Both the position numbers and the translations under genes were made by a program. A DNA stretch of 64,000 bases from Scytonema hofmannii PCC 7110 (GTDB lineage Bacteria > Cyanobacteriota > Cyanobacteriia > Cyanobacteriales > Nostocaceae): NCBI RefSeq assembly GCF_000346485.2, contig NZ_KQ976354.1, positions 7,243,783-7,307,782 of the forward strand, given 5' to 3'. Under the pieces are notes generated by a model. The model was not told where the DNA came from and searched no databases. It saw nothing but the letters and a program-made list of their open reading frames with translations. The stretch's first letter is position 1. Every line of letters begins with the position of its first letter. Shown in pieces: positions 53,284 through 61,117 of this stretch.

Positions 53284-53320
53284 ATAGGGCATTGGGTATT
53301 GGGCATTGGGCATGGGAAAA
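53284..53320. repeat. GGGCATTGGGTATT array
   Basis: Three to four copies of GGGCATT/GGGTATT ending GGGCATGGG, upstream of the Crp/Fnr gene. Confidence 0.7.
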
Positions 53321-53517
53321 GAAATATTTTTATTGCCTAGCTGTGGGTTTTTCTGGTGAAGGGCTTGCAAGCTTTATGCTTTATGGTATTTTCTTTGCAA
53401 ATATTTGTTAAGATAAGTAGATGGGGGTAGCAAGCCGTGTATGCAGTCAATATTTTTCTTTTTTAAAGAAAAATAGAACCAGCAGTAGATAAAGTTAGTC
53501 TACTGCCGATCGCACAA

Positions 53518-55758
53518 TTAAACAACTCGTGACCTTGAAATAGCCACTACTGCCGGTTTAGGAGGAGCGTCAGGAGTTTTACTGGGCCAATTTGACCCAA
53601 TGGGAACTTGGCGAGATTGTATAAATTCTTCACCTGTGGTTGTAGTTAGAAGAAACTTTCTCGTCTCTGATTGTTGGTTTTTCCGAACTCCATTAGCTTC
53701 TCCTGGATGCTGCACGGCAAGAAACATCGTTTCCCTGTCCCTAGAAAAACAGGGTCCTGTTGTTTCACACTCCATCGGTCCGATCGCAAATAAGAAAGCC
53801 CTACCTGCATTTTCTCCACTTGTAGGAATATGCCACAAGGCATTGTTCCCAAACAAACCAGAAACGTTGGCTGGTTTTCCATCTTTAGTGCGTGTTTCTA
53901 CTGTTTTATTCATCTTGCTAGTAGACATATCTGTTACCATCCAGACACTACCATCGTCATCTAATAACAAATTGTCTGGATTGGCAAAACCCATACCGCC
54001 TGCGGATGGTTCACCACCTGTTGCTAGCGTTGTCCAACGAAAGTTCATGGCTGCGGGATCGCCACCATTTTCTTGCAGGCGCATAACCCAGCCGTACTCA
54101 TAGGGAGTTTCACCTTTGGGACCTTTAAAGACGTTGGTATCCGGACCCCCTTCATCATCGGGTGAGCCAGAAGTAAAACTAATATAAAGGTCACCATTGA
54201 GCGCTATTTCCGTATCTTCAGGACGCGCCGTGCATGTTGCACCAGCAGCATTAGCTGCATAGTGAGCATCAATTAAGATAGCGCCTTGTTTCTCCTCTGG
54301 AGTCCCTACATAGAGATCTCCCAGTTGTTTGAACCGTTTTTTGTATTGAGCAATTTGCTCGTCTTGACTGGCTGCAAAATCTCCACCTTCAACACGCGGT
54401 GGAAGTCTCTGGAAGCCTCGCACGGCTTCTGCTTCCTTTGCAGGACCTTTTGGTAAGCGAATGAGGTTTCCTGCGATCGTACTGGGAAGATCGGGATCGA
54501 TGAGTGTATCAGCTTTGAGAGGAATCCAGCGACCCGTACCATCAGCATTAAATTTTGCAGCGTAAAGCATTCCCTGTGCAAGCAATCGGGAATTAGCTTT
54601 ATCTTTGGGATCGCTAACGTTGTCGCGGCTGACAAATTTGTAAATATGTCCTCCCCTGCGATCGCAACCGGAGTAAAATGCGAGTGGTTTTCCTGCTTCT
54701 ACTCGTACACCCACAGCTTCGTGGTGATAGCGCCCCAACCAAGTGTGTTTTGTCCCGTAGTCATTGGGGTTAGCTGGATCGACTTCCACAATCCAACCAT
54801 ATTTATTTCCAGATAGACCGAAAACATTTCCCTGTCCGAACAGCTCCTCATCTCCTAAAGCAAACGGTCGCTTCTCTGGCTCAAAGGATGTACCATCAGC
54901 ATAGACTGGTTCTGGAACTTGAGCTTGGAAATTCTCCTCAGCACTGAGGGCTGTACCCCAAGGTGTTGTTCCACCAGCACAGTTGGCGAAAGAACCGATA
55001 ATGCGATCGCCTAACTTATCTACATATCCCAATCCCTGTTTTTTGACAAATACTGCGACTGCGGGTCCGGTTGCTTTTAAATACCGCCCATCTTCTAATC
55101 CTGACACACCACTAATTCGTCTATCGGCCTTTGAGTTCGTGCGTTCCCACTTCCCCTCTGCTGTTTTGCGAATTGAGATAATACCCAATCCTTGATCCAG
55201 AAGTGCTTCTTTACTGATTTCTCTTATTTGAGCCTTGATTGGGTCGTTTTCTGGTAAACCAAAGGCATTCACCTCGTTTTTCCCAGATTTACTCGCTTTC
55301 AATGCTGTTTTCACTTCATCAAACGGCAATGATTTCCCAATCACTTGCTGATATGTTTGCATCCAAGGTATGGCGCTGATATATTCAAAATTAATTGATA
55401 GATACCCTTCGTTGTCCCCTGTTTGCACAAACGATAAGTAGTCGTTATTGTAGCCGAAACGAGAATCACCTACCTTATCACCCCATGCAGCAATGATTTG
55501 GTACTCATATCCTTTTGGCAATATTAAATCATCTTGTACTTCATAGGTGCTATACCACTGCTTTTGTTTTTCTGGTCGGATACCAGCTGTTTCTAGGGGA
55601 ATCGGACCTTTAATTGGGTTAAATGTGAATATTGCTTTTGTATTTTGCGTGGTAGGTTGCACTGCAACTTTTGTGTCGCATCCTCCCAGGGAACTAAGTA
55701 CAACTGTACCTGCACTTCCTCCCAACAACAGCAAGAAATCCCGACGTGTGATACTCAT
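53518..55758 (-). CDS. phoX: PhoX-type alkaline phosphatase (DUF839)
   Basis: 746 aa. A twin-arginine signal TRRDFLLLLGGSAGTVVLSS ends with GGC, so the protein may be Tat-exported and lipid-anchored. The DUF839/PhoX core (NYDYLSF-like NNDYLSFVQ, SAEENFQAQVPE, GWIVEVDPANPNDYGTKHTWLGRYHHEAV, SGCDRRGGHIYKFVS, PDNLLLDDDGSVWMVTD, FLAVQHPGE) is complete. PhoX enzymes use Ca2+ and Fe3+ to free phosphate from organic esters in the periplasm. An 8+3+8+3+8 Pho-box-like array lies 117 bases before the start, and phoU, sphS and sphR follow upstream on the same strand, so regulation by phosphate starvation is expected. Confidence 0.9.
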   Translation of the reverse strand: MSITRRDFLLLLGGSAGTVVLSSLGGCDTKVAVQPTTQNTKAIFTFNPIKGPIPLETAGIRPEKQKQWYSTYEVQDDLILPKGYEYQIIAAWGDKVGDSRFGYNNDYLSFVQTGDNEGYLSINFEYISAIPWMQTYQQVIGKSLPFDEVKTALKASKSGKNEVNAFGLPENDPIKAQIREISKEALLDQGLGIISIRKTAEGKWERTNSKADRRISGVSGLEDGRYLKATGPAVAVFVKKQGLGYVDKLGDRIIGSFANCAGGTTPWGTALSAEENFQAQVPEPVYADGTSFEPEKRPFALGDEELFGQGNVFGLSGNKYGWIVEVDPANPNDYGTKHTWLGRYHHEAVGVRVEAGKPLAFYSGCDRRGGHIYKFVSRDNVSDPKDKANSRLLAQGMLYAAKFNADGTGRWIPLKADTLIDPDLPSTIAGNLIRLPKGPAKEAEAVRGFQRLPPRVEGGDFAASQDEQIAQYKKRFKQLGDLYVGTPEEKQGAILIDAHYAANAAGATCTARPEDTEIALNGDLYISFTSGSPDDEGGPDTNVFKGPKGETPYEYGWVMRLQENGGDPAAMNFRWTTLATGGEPSAGGMGFANPDNLLLDDDGSVWMVTDMSTSKMNKTVETRTKDGKPANVSGLFGNNALWHIPTSGENAGRAFLFAIGPMECETTGPCFSRDRETMFLAVQHPGEANGVRKNQQSETRKFLLTTTTGEEFIQSRQVPIGSNWPSKTPDAPPKPAVVAISRSRVV

Positions 55759-56094
55759 CTGCTTAATAAATTACACCATTGCCATCTGTAAGATAGCAGA
55801 CAACTTTTATGCTGTTTCTGCTTAATGTAAAGGTGTAAGTTTAAGAACAGGTAAGCTTTTGATAAAATGTATGCTGTTTAACAAATGTTTAAAAAATATT
55901 TAATTCTGTTTTTTTTTCAACTTACCTATAAGTAATTATAATCATAAAAATAATTCTGCCATATCAATGTATAATTTGTAATCAAATTAGGGATACCTAT
56001 CAAGAGAAGGGAATTAAAAGTATAAATACTTGTATAAAAAAAAGAAACAGCAGGCAGCCCCCACTCCCCACTCCCTACTCCCCACTCCCTATTT
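55759..56094. other. phoX upstream region
   Basis: Holds the Pho-box-like array, AT-rich leader DNA and, at 56058-56092, a CCCCACTCCCTAC repeat abutting the phoU stop codon. No gene seen. Confidence 0.5.
55875..55904 (-). promoter_or_regulatory. candidate Pho box upstream of phoX
   Basis: Read on the minus strand: ATTAAATA, TTT, TTTAAACA, TTT, GTTAAACA. Three 8-bp direct repeats separated by 3 bp is the architecture described for cyanobacterial SphR/PhoB sites (units close to YTTAACCW). Position, 117-146 bases before the phoX start and transcribed toward it, fits an activator site. The units deviate from the consensus at the CC step. Confidence 0.65.
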
Positions 56095-56763
56095 TTAATG
56101 TCGCTGACCGGTCACAATGTAAGCTACGCGTTGACCAATGTTAGTTGCATGGTCAGCCATTCGTTCCAAACAGCGGATTGCTAGGACGAGCAGTAGGATT
56201 GGCTCAAGAACTCCTTGAACGTCCTTCTGATGTGCTAGGGTCTGATAGAGTCGCTCATAAGCATTATCCACAGCATCATCCAGTCGCTTTATATACCGTC
56301 CACCCACATCGTCCAAATCAGCCAATGCTACCAAACTCGTTGCCAACATAGCTTGAGCGTGGTGAGACATATCGGCAATTTCTGGTAAAGAAGGATGCGT
56401 TGGGTAAGGAAAAATTTTAATGGCAATTTCCGCCAAATCTTTAGCGTAATCTCCTATGCGCTCTAAATCACGCACAAGCTGCATAAAAGCACTCAAACAA
56501 CGCAAGTCTCGAGATGCGGGCGATAATTGGGTCATTATTGCCGCACAATCTGATTCAATTTGCCGATAAAAAGCATCAATTTGTTCATCTAATGTCGGAA
56601 GTTCCTCAGCTACGGTTAGATTACGAGTGAATAGCGCTTGGTGACTCAGGCGAAATGATTGTTCCACCAAAGCCCCCATACGCAATACATCTCGCTCCAA
56701 TCGCCGAATTTCACGGCTCAGCTCAGGTCTTTCAGGGTTGGGACTGTGGAGGGGGACTTTCAC
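56095..56763 (-). CDS. phoU: phosphate signalling protein PhoU
   Basis: 222 aa, two three-helix bundles with the usual metal-binding signatures: RRLERDVLRMGALVEQSF, then AFMQLVRDLERIGDYAKDLAEIA and, in the second half, ILLLVLAIRCLERMADHATNIGQRVAYIVTG. ExxRxxDxAxNI-type helices bind Fe/Mn clusters. PhoU damps the sensor kinase and the Pst transporter when phosphate is plentiful. Its start lies 353 bases from sphS on the same strand, with a structured gap between. No pst genes are in this window. Confidence 0.93.
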   Translation of the reverse strand: MKVPLHSPNPERPELSREIRRLERDVLRMGALVEQSFRLSHQALFTRNLTVAEELPTLDEQIDAFYRQIESDCAAIMTQLSPASRDLRCLSAFMQLVRDLERIGDYAKDLAEIAIKIFPYPTHPSLPEIADMSHHAQAMLATSLVALADLDDVGGRYIKRLDDAVDNAYERLYQTLAHQKDVQGVLEPILLLVLAIRCLERMADHATNIGQRVAYIVTGQRH

Positions 56764-57116
56764 ACTTGTAGTCTTGTAATTAAGTAGCCAAAAATCAGAA
56801 TTATTTGGAGTAATCTGGGGTGAATCGGACTTAACCGACCCCAGACTACGTTGCTCATTTGAGCACTCCCTTATGGGGTTTAGTTTGCCTCGACACTGCT
56901 TAAGGACTTGTCAATGGATTCCGGTGTTGCACTGTGTGACGCAGCCATGTTCCTTGTCCGACGCTTGAGACTGGCTAATCTCCCGCGCGTCATGACCCTT
57001 AAGCGGACGACTTGAAACAAGTTCAAGTTGAGTCATGGTGGAGCCAGTAACCGAATTACTCCGAATTACTCTGGATTACTCCAGTTCACGTGCTCCTCTC
57101 AATCATGAATATTTTA
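56764..57116 (-). promoter_or_regulatory. structured gap between sphS and phoU
   Basis: TCTGGGGT and ACCCCAGA (56814-56845) form a perfect 8-bp stem with an inner TCGG/CCGA stem, about 50 bases before phoU. At 57052-57084 three near-copies of CGAATTACTC/GGATTACTCC stand in tandem. The part between is GC-richer than the other gaps. It may be a leader, a small RNA or a site; no Rfam family I know fits. Confidence 0.45.
56911..57036 (-). CDS. possible 41-aa small ORF between sphS and phoU
   Basis: ATG at 57036 reads MTQLELVSSRPLKGHDAREI, then SQSQASDKEHGCVTQCNTGIH and TGA. It has balanced codon use, but no ribosome site precedes it and no family is recognised. It could equally be part of a structured RNA. 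Confidence 0.25.
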   Translation of the reverse strand: MTQLELVSSRPLKGHDAREISQSQASDKEHGCVTQCNTGIH

Positions 57117-58433
57117 TTAACTATAGTCTTGACTTTGGGAATTTGCCACAACTTCAGGTAGGTGAACTTGCAGCCATGCTCCTCCTGTTTTTGGATGGTT
57201 CATAGCTTTTATCAAGCCACCATGAGCAAGAACTATTTGTCGAACAATTGCCAAACCTAGGCCACTACCAATAATTACTGATGCCGAAAGATTATCTGTT
57301 ATTGTGACACGAGAACGGGAGCGATCGCCCCTGTAGAATCTTTCAAAAACGCGTGGTAAATCCTCTTCAGAAAACCCCGTTCCCGAGTCAATAATATTAA
57401 TCTCTAATACTGACTCATCCAGATTCTCATTCCCAGGAACTATTGTAACCTCAACTTCAATAGTTGTGCTAGGGGGGCTGTATTTAATACTGTTATCTAG
57501 CAAATTCAAAAATACCTGATAAAGTCGGGTTCGATCGGCGTTAATCCAAACATTTTCTAGACCGGAGTATGCTATGTGAATTTGCTGACGCTGCGCTAAA
57601 GGTTCTAGGGTTTCCCAAGCAGAAGCAATGAGCGATCGCACTTCCATTGGGTGACGCTGGAGTTGGATACTTGGGTTAGTTTCCAACTGGGTGAGTTCTA
57701 GCCAACACTGCACCAAGTTAATTAATCTGTCAACCTCTTGTAAAAGCCGACTGACCCAACGGTCTAGAGGTGGTTTTACGCGCTCTTGTAAAGTTTCGAC
57801 AATCAAACGAATTGAGGTTAGAGGTGTTCTCAATTCGTGAGCGAGGTCAGAAAAAGCCCGTTCCCGTGCTTGAGTTAAGTCTAGCAAAGGTTGTTGATTT
57901 TCTATAAATACACCCACTTGCCCTCTAGGTAAAGGCAAGCTTGTCCCTCGCAACATCAAAGACTTTACTTCGGAAATTGCGGCTGCATCCTCACAAGAAG
58001 GGTGAAACTCCCATTCTTTTACTTGCGGCTGTTGGCGATTCCTTGTTTGCTCAATTAACTGGTCAAGTTCGTAAGACCTGACTAACTCTAGCAGCAAGCG
58101 TACTTGTCCCGGTTGCCATCTTTGTAGGTACAGCATTTTTTGTGCTTGGTCGTTACACCAAAGTAGCTGATTTTCCTCATCTACCTGCAAATACCCCACT
58201 GGTGCAAACTCAAGTAAATCTTTTTGGGTTTGCAGTACCTGATGCAATTGTTGCCTTTGTTGCTTAACCAGTTTAATTTTGTGCCGCAAGCTAGGAATAA
58301 GCAGCACCACCCTATATGAGGGTACGGTTAGGGGTTGTAAAATCTGTGCTAAGTAGTGATTCAGTTGAAACTGTTGCCACAACCAAAACCCAATGCCAAC
58401 AGCCAAACCCACTAAAAATCCCAATATAAGCAT
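57117..58433 (-). CDS. sphS: phosphate-responsive sensor histidine kinase SphS (PhoR type)
   Basis: 438 aa. One N-terminal membrane stretch (MLILGFLVGLAVGIGFWLW), a PAS-like segment (LLEFAPVGYLQVDEENQLLWCN, residues about 73-94), the HisKA block FSDLAHELRTPLTSIRLI with His199, and an ATPase domain (NLLDNSIKYSP, IIDSGTGFSEEDLPRVFERFYRG, GSGLGLAIVRQIVLAHGG). The single-span, PAS-bearing layout and the neighbours sphR and phoU identify it as the phosphate sensor. It should phosphorylate SphR in phosphate-starved cells. The start abuts the gap holding a CAAAATC-like repeat. Confidence 0.9.
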   Translation of the reverse strand: MLILGFLVGLAVGIGFWLWQQFQLNHYLAQILQPLTVPSYRVVLLIPSLRHKIKLVKQQRQQLHQVLQTQKDLLEFAPVGYLQVDEENQLLWCNDQAQKMLYLQRWQPGQVRLLLELVRSYELDQLIEQTRNRQQPQVKEWEFHPSCEDAAAISEVKSLMLRGTSLPLPRGQVGVFIENQQPLLDLTQARERAFSDLAHELRTPLTSIRLIVETLQERVKPPLDRWVSRLLQEVDRLINLVQCWLELTQLETNPSIQLQRHPMEVRSLIASAWETLEPLAQRQQIHIAYSGLENVWINADRTRLYQVFLNLLDNSIKYSPPSTTIEVEVTIVPGNENLDESVLEINIIDSGTGFSEEDLPRVFERFYRGDRSRSRVTITDNLSASVIIGSGLGLAIVRQIVLAHGGLIKAMNHPKTGGAWLQVHLPEVVANSQSQDYS

Positions 58434-58693
58434 TGCTAGCCGTTAGTTGCCTGATGTTAACTAACAAACTAACTCTATATATCAACCACAAACTAGTATA
58501 TGGTCAATTTTGTTTCAAGAAGTTATACCATTTTGGATTTTGGATTTTAGATTTTGGATTGAGAAAGCCTTACTTAGACTTAACTCTCAATCGACTATCT
58601 GTCGCATTCTTTTTTCAAATTGGTATTAGGTTGGGTAGATCCCCAATTTCTTGAAGAAGTTGGGGATCTGGCAAGATCTTGCAGCCCCATAAA
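58434..58693. repeat. gap between sphR and sphS with heptamers and a palindrome
   Basis: GATTTTGGATTTTAGATTTTGGATT (58536-58560, ATTTTGG heptamers) and the palindrome AGATCCCCAA ... TTGGGGATCT (58637-58669), related to the one after psb27, directly after the sphR stop. Confidence 0.7.
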
Positions 58694-59482
58694 TCAACCA
58701 AATCTATATCCGAAACCTCTAACCGTCACAATATATTCCGGTCGGCTGGGATCTATCTCTAACTTTTCGCGCAACCAACGAATGTGAACGTCTACAGTTT
58801 TACTATCCCCAACAAAGTCAGGTCCCCAAACTTGATCCAGTAGCTGTTCCCGCGACCAGACACGGCGAGCATAGCTCATAAACAGTTCTAACAAGCGGAA
58901 CTCCTTAGGAGACAAATTAACTTCGTGACCGCGTACAAGCACGCGACATTCTTGGGGATACAAAGTCACATCCTTATATTGTAGGACAGGCAATTGAGGC
59001 AAAGTACTCAAACGTTGACGACGTAGCAATGCCCGACACCGAGCAACTAACTCCCGCATACTAAAAGGTTTGGTGAGGTAATCATCTGCACCTACTTCCA
59101 ACCCAAGAACGCGGTCTGTTTCACTACCTTTTGCGCTTAACATCAAAATAGGTACTGGATTTCCCTGATAACGAAGTAAGCGACAAATATCCAATCCATT
59201 GATCTGAGGTAACATCAAATCCAGAATAACCAGATCGAAGGGTAACTCGCCCGAGTTCGGCTCGCAATTTTTCAAATATTCTACAGCCAACCGTCCATCA
59301 GAGGCAGTGAACACCCCATAACCTTGTTCTTCCAACGCAAGAACAAGCATTTCCCGGATCAGTTCCTCATCCTCCACTACTAAAATCCGGCTTCTTTGTC
59401 CGATTTCTGCTGTATGAGGATACTTAGTCGATTCGCTGGTAAACATTGATATCACAGAATTGGGTGGTTGCGCCTGTATCAA
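58694..59482 (-). CDS. sphR: phosphate response regulator SphR (PhoB/OmpR type)
   Basis: 262 aa. Receiver domain with ILVVEDEELIREML, phospho-acceptor Asp88 in LVILDLMLP, and the Lys in DYLTKPFSMRELVAR; C-terminal winged helix of the OmpR class (VNLSPKEFRLLELFMSYARRVWSREQLLDQVWG ... KTVDVHIRWLREKLEIDPSRPEYIVTVRGFGYRF, in part). The first 30 residues are an extension; an internal ATG (MFTSESTKYP, 59446) may be the true start. It is first in the minus-strand series sphR-sphS-phoU-phoX and should bind the array at 55875-55904. Confidence 0.92.
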   Translation of the reverse strand: MIQAQPPNSVISMFTSESTKYPHTAEIGQRSRILVVEDEELIREMLVLALEEQGYGVFTASDGRLAVEYLKNCEPNSGELPFDLVILDLMLPQINGLDICRLLRYQGNPVPILMLSAKGSETDRVLGLEVGADDYLTKPFSMRELVARCRALLRRQRLSTLPQLPVLQYKDVTLYPQECRVLVRGHEVNLSPKEFRLLELFMSYARRVWSREQLLDQVWGPDFVGDSKTVDVHIRWLREKLEIDPSRPEYIVTVRGFGYRFG

Positions 59483-59843
59483 TCCAATTATGCATTTCCA
59501 GTAAAATTACGCTCTATTGCTGGCGTTTTACTTTGCAAATTGTAATATATATAACTTAATTACAATTATAAACCAATGTAACACTAACGCAAAAATTGTT
59601 TTTCACTCTTTTGCTGGCCTTTTGCTTTTATTTAGAAAGTCTAAAAGCAGCAAATAACCTTTCTCCGCAAATTCCTTATTAAAAATAATTTATCAGCTTC
59701 ACAATTGCTTAAGACAGTTAATAGATTGATATATTCCGATAACTTTCCCACTCATCCTAACACGTAGAACATCATCAATTAAACCTTACCAACTTTAAGA
59801 CGACCTCCACACTGGTCACCGGTCACTGGTCACTGTTAAAGGC
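59483..59843. other. divergent upstream region of sphR and the coiled-coil genes
   Basis: AT-rich. A GGTCACCGGTCACTGGTCACTG heptamer block (59813-59834) lies just before the -35 of the next promoter. No gene recognised. Confidence 0.45.
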
Positions 59844-59893
59844 TTGACAAGAATATATCACTTTGAGTATATTTTTAGTACAATAGTACTAAA
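59844..59893 (+). promoter_or_regulatory. sigma-70-type promoter with an abutting operator-like palindrome
   Basis: TTGACA (59844-59849), 18 bases, TATATT (59868-59873), then at once TTTAGTAC AATA GTACTAAA (59874-59893), a perfect 8-bp inverted repeat covering the expected transcription start. It reads toward the coiled-coil gene at 60051, leaving a 5' leader of about 165 bases. The placement is that of a repressor site. Confidence 0.65.
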
Positions 59894-60050
59894 TACGGCT
59901 GGGAATTTCTCATCTCAGACAGGGTTTTATCATTTCAGTATTTTCACTGCACTTGCAAAGCATACTCCAAGGCTACCCTGAACTCAATACTGGGTATGTC
60001 TTCGTATGACTTGCTACTTAAGTAACAAACGTAAATTCAGGAGATGAAAT

Positions 60051-61025
60051 ATGACAATAGCTGCATCAAAAGATAGCAAACAACAACTCGTGCAAACATT
60101 TCAGCAAATTCTTACAGACAGGAAAAAGTTAGAGTCAAAAATAGCCACTAAGCAAGAAGAAGCTGAAAAAGTAAAAAATACGCAAATTTTAGAAGCTGTT
60201 TCTACATATACAGTTGACAATATTGTTAAAGGACTGGCAGATTTACAATTAGAGTTTGGTAGCATTGTCAATTCTTTATCTGAAAAGTTAGCAAAAGAGA
60301 CTTCTAAATTAGATGAATTAAATCAGGCAATAGAGATTGAAAGCAAAAGCCTGCAAGAACTTCAGCATATTAGAGTTGTAGCAGATACTCTTGATATTCT
60401 TACCAAAGAACATCAAGAAAAATTAAAAATTCTAGAACAAGACGTTGCAAATAAGAGAGAATCACTAGAAAAAGAAGTAGCCAATGGACGTAAAGATTGG
60501 CAAAAAGAGCAAGCGGAGTATGAAGAAGCTCTAAAAGCATACAATGACTTACTAACGAAGGAACGCACATTAGAAGAAGAGGAATATCAGTATAAGTTAG
60601 AAAACTCTCGTAAAATTAATGACAATTCCTATGAAGCGAAAAAACGTACCCTAGAAAGAGACATCCAAGAAACAACAGAAGAGAAAGAGAAAAATTGGGC
60701 AGAACGAGAGAAAATAATTACTAAAAATAAACCTTTGTTTGACGAATATCAAAAGAAAGTTGCTACTTTTCCTAATGAATTAGAAGAAGCTATTAAAAAA
60801 GCTAGAGAAGAAGCTATTAAAGACACCAGTCAGAAAGCAAAAATTGAAGCCGATTTGCTGGAAAAAGAATGGGGATCTTCAAAACAAAACTATGAATTAA
60901 AAATTCAGTCTTTAGAGGAAGCTATTAAGAAGCAATTGGAGCAAATAGAAACTATTTCTACTCAACTACAAACAGCCTTGAAACAAGCTCAAGATTTAGC
61001 AATGCGAGCTTTTGGAAATAAATAG
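60051..61025 (+). CDS. coiled-coil protein, first of a tandem paralogous pair
   Basis: 324 aa, almost wholly helical with heptad-like charge patterns (KLESKIATKQEEAEKVKN; SLEKEVANGRKDWQKEQAEYEEAL; YEAKKRTLERDIQETTEEKEK). No membrane span, signal peptide or catalytic motif. It is clearly related to the next gene: shared blocks are LxxIQLGFGSxxxxLSExL, RKxWxKEQxE, KNWAEREK/KQWAEQEK, AxFPxExEAxIKKAxEE, and ALKQxQDLAxxA near the end. GGAGATGAAAT precedes the ATG. Coiled-coil-rich proteins in filamentous cyanobacteria can form cytoskeletal filaments, a possibility here, not shown. Confidence 0.75.
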   Translation: MTIAASKDSKQQLVQTFQQILTDRKKLESKIATKQEEAEKVKNTQILEAVSTYTVDNIVKGLADLQLEFGSIVNSLSEKLAKETSKLDELNQAIEIESKSLQELQHIRVVADTLDILTKEHQEKLKILEQDVANKRESLEKEVANGRKDWQKEQAEYEEALKAYNDLLTKERTLEEEEYQYKLENSRKINDNSYEAKKRTLERDIQETTEEKEKNWAEREKIITKNKPLFDEYQKKVATFPNELEEAIKKAREEAIKDTSQKAKIEADLLEKEWGSSKQNYELKIQSLEEAIKKQLEQIETISTQLQTALKQAQDLAMRAFGNK

Positions 61026-61117
61026 TAGGGGCGCAAGGCCCCGCGCCCCTACCAATCATGTACAGGCGCAAGGCATTGCGCCCCTACTTAAGCACTAACC
61101 AATAGAGGAGATATATT
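61024..61117. repeat. two GGGGCGCAAGGC palindromes between the coiled-coil genes
   Basis: GGGGCGCAAGGCCCCGCGCCCC (61028-61049) and AGGCGCAAGGCATTGCGCCCC (61064-61084) are two copies of the dispersed palindrome in tandem in the 92-base gap. They may attenuate transcription of the second gene. Confidence 0.75.
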
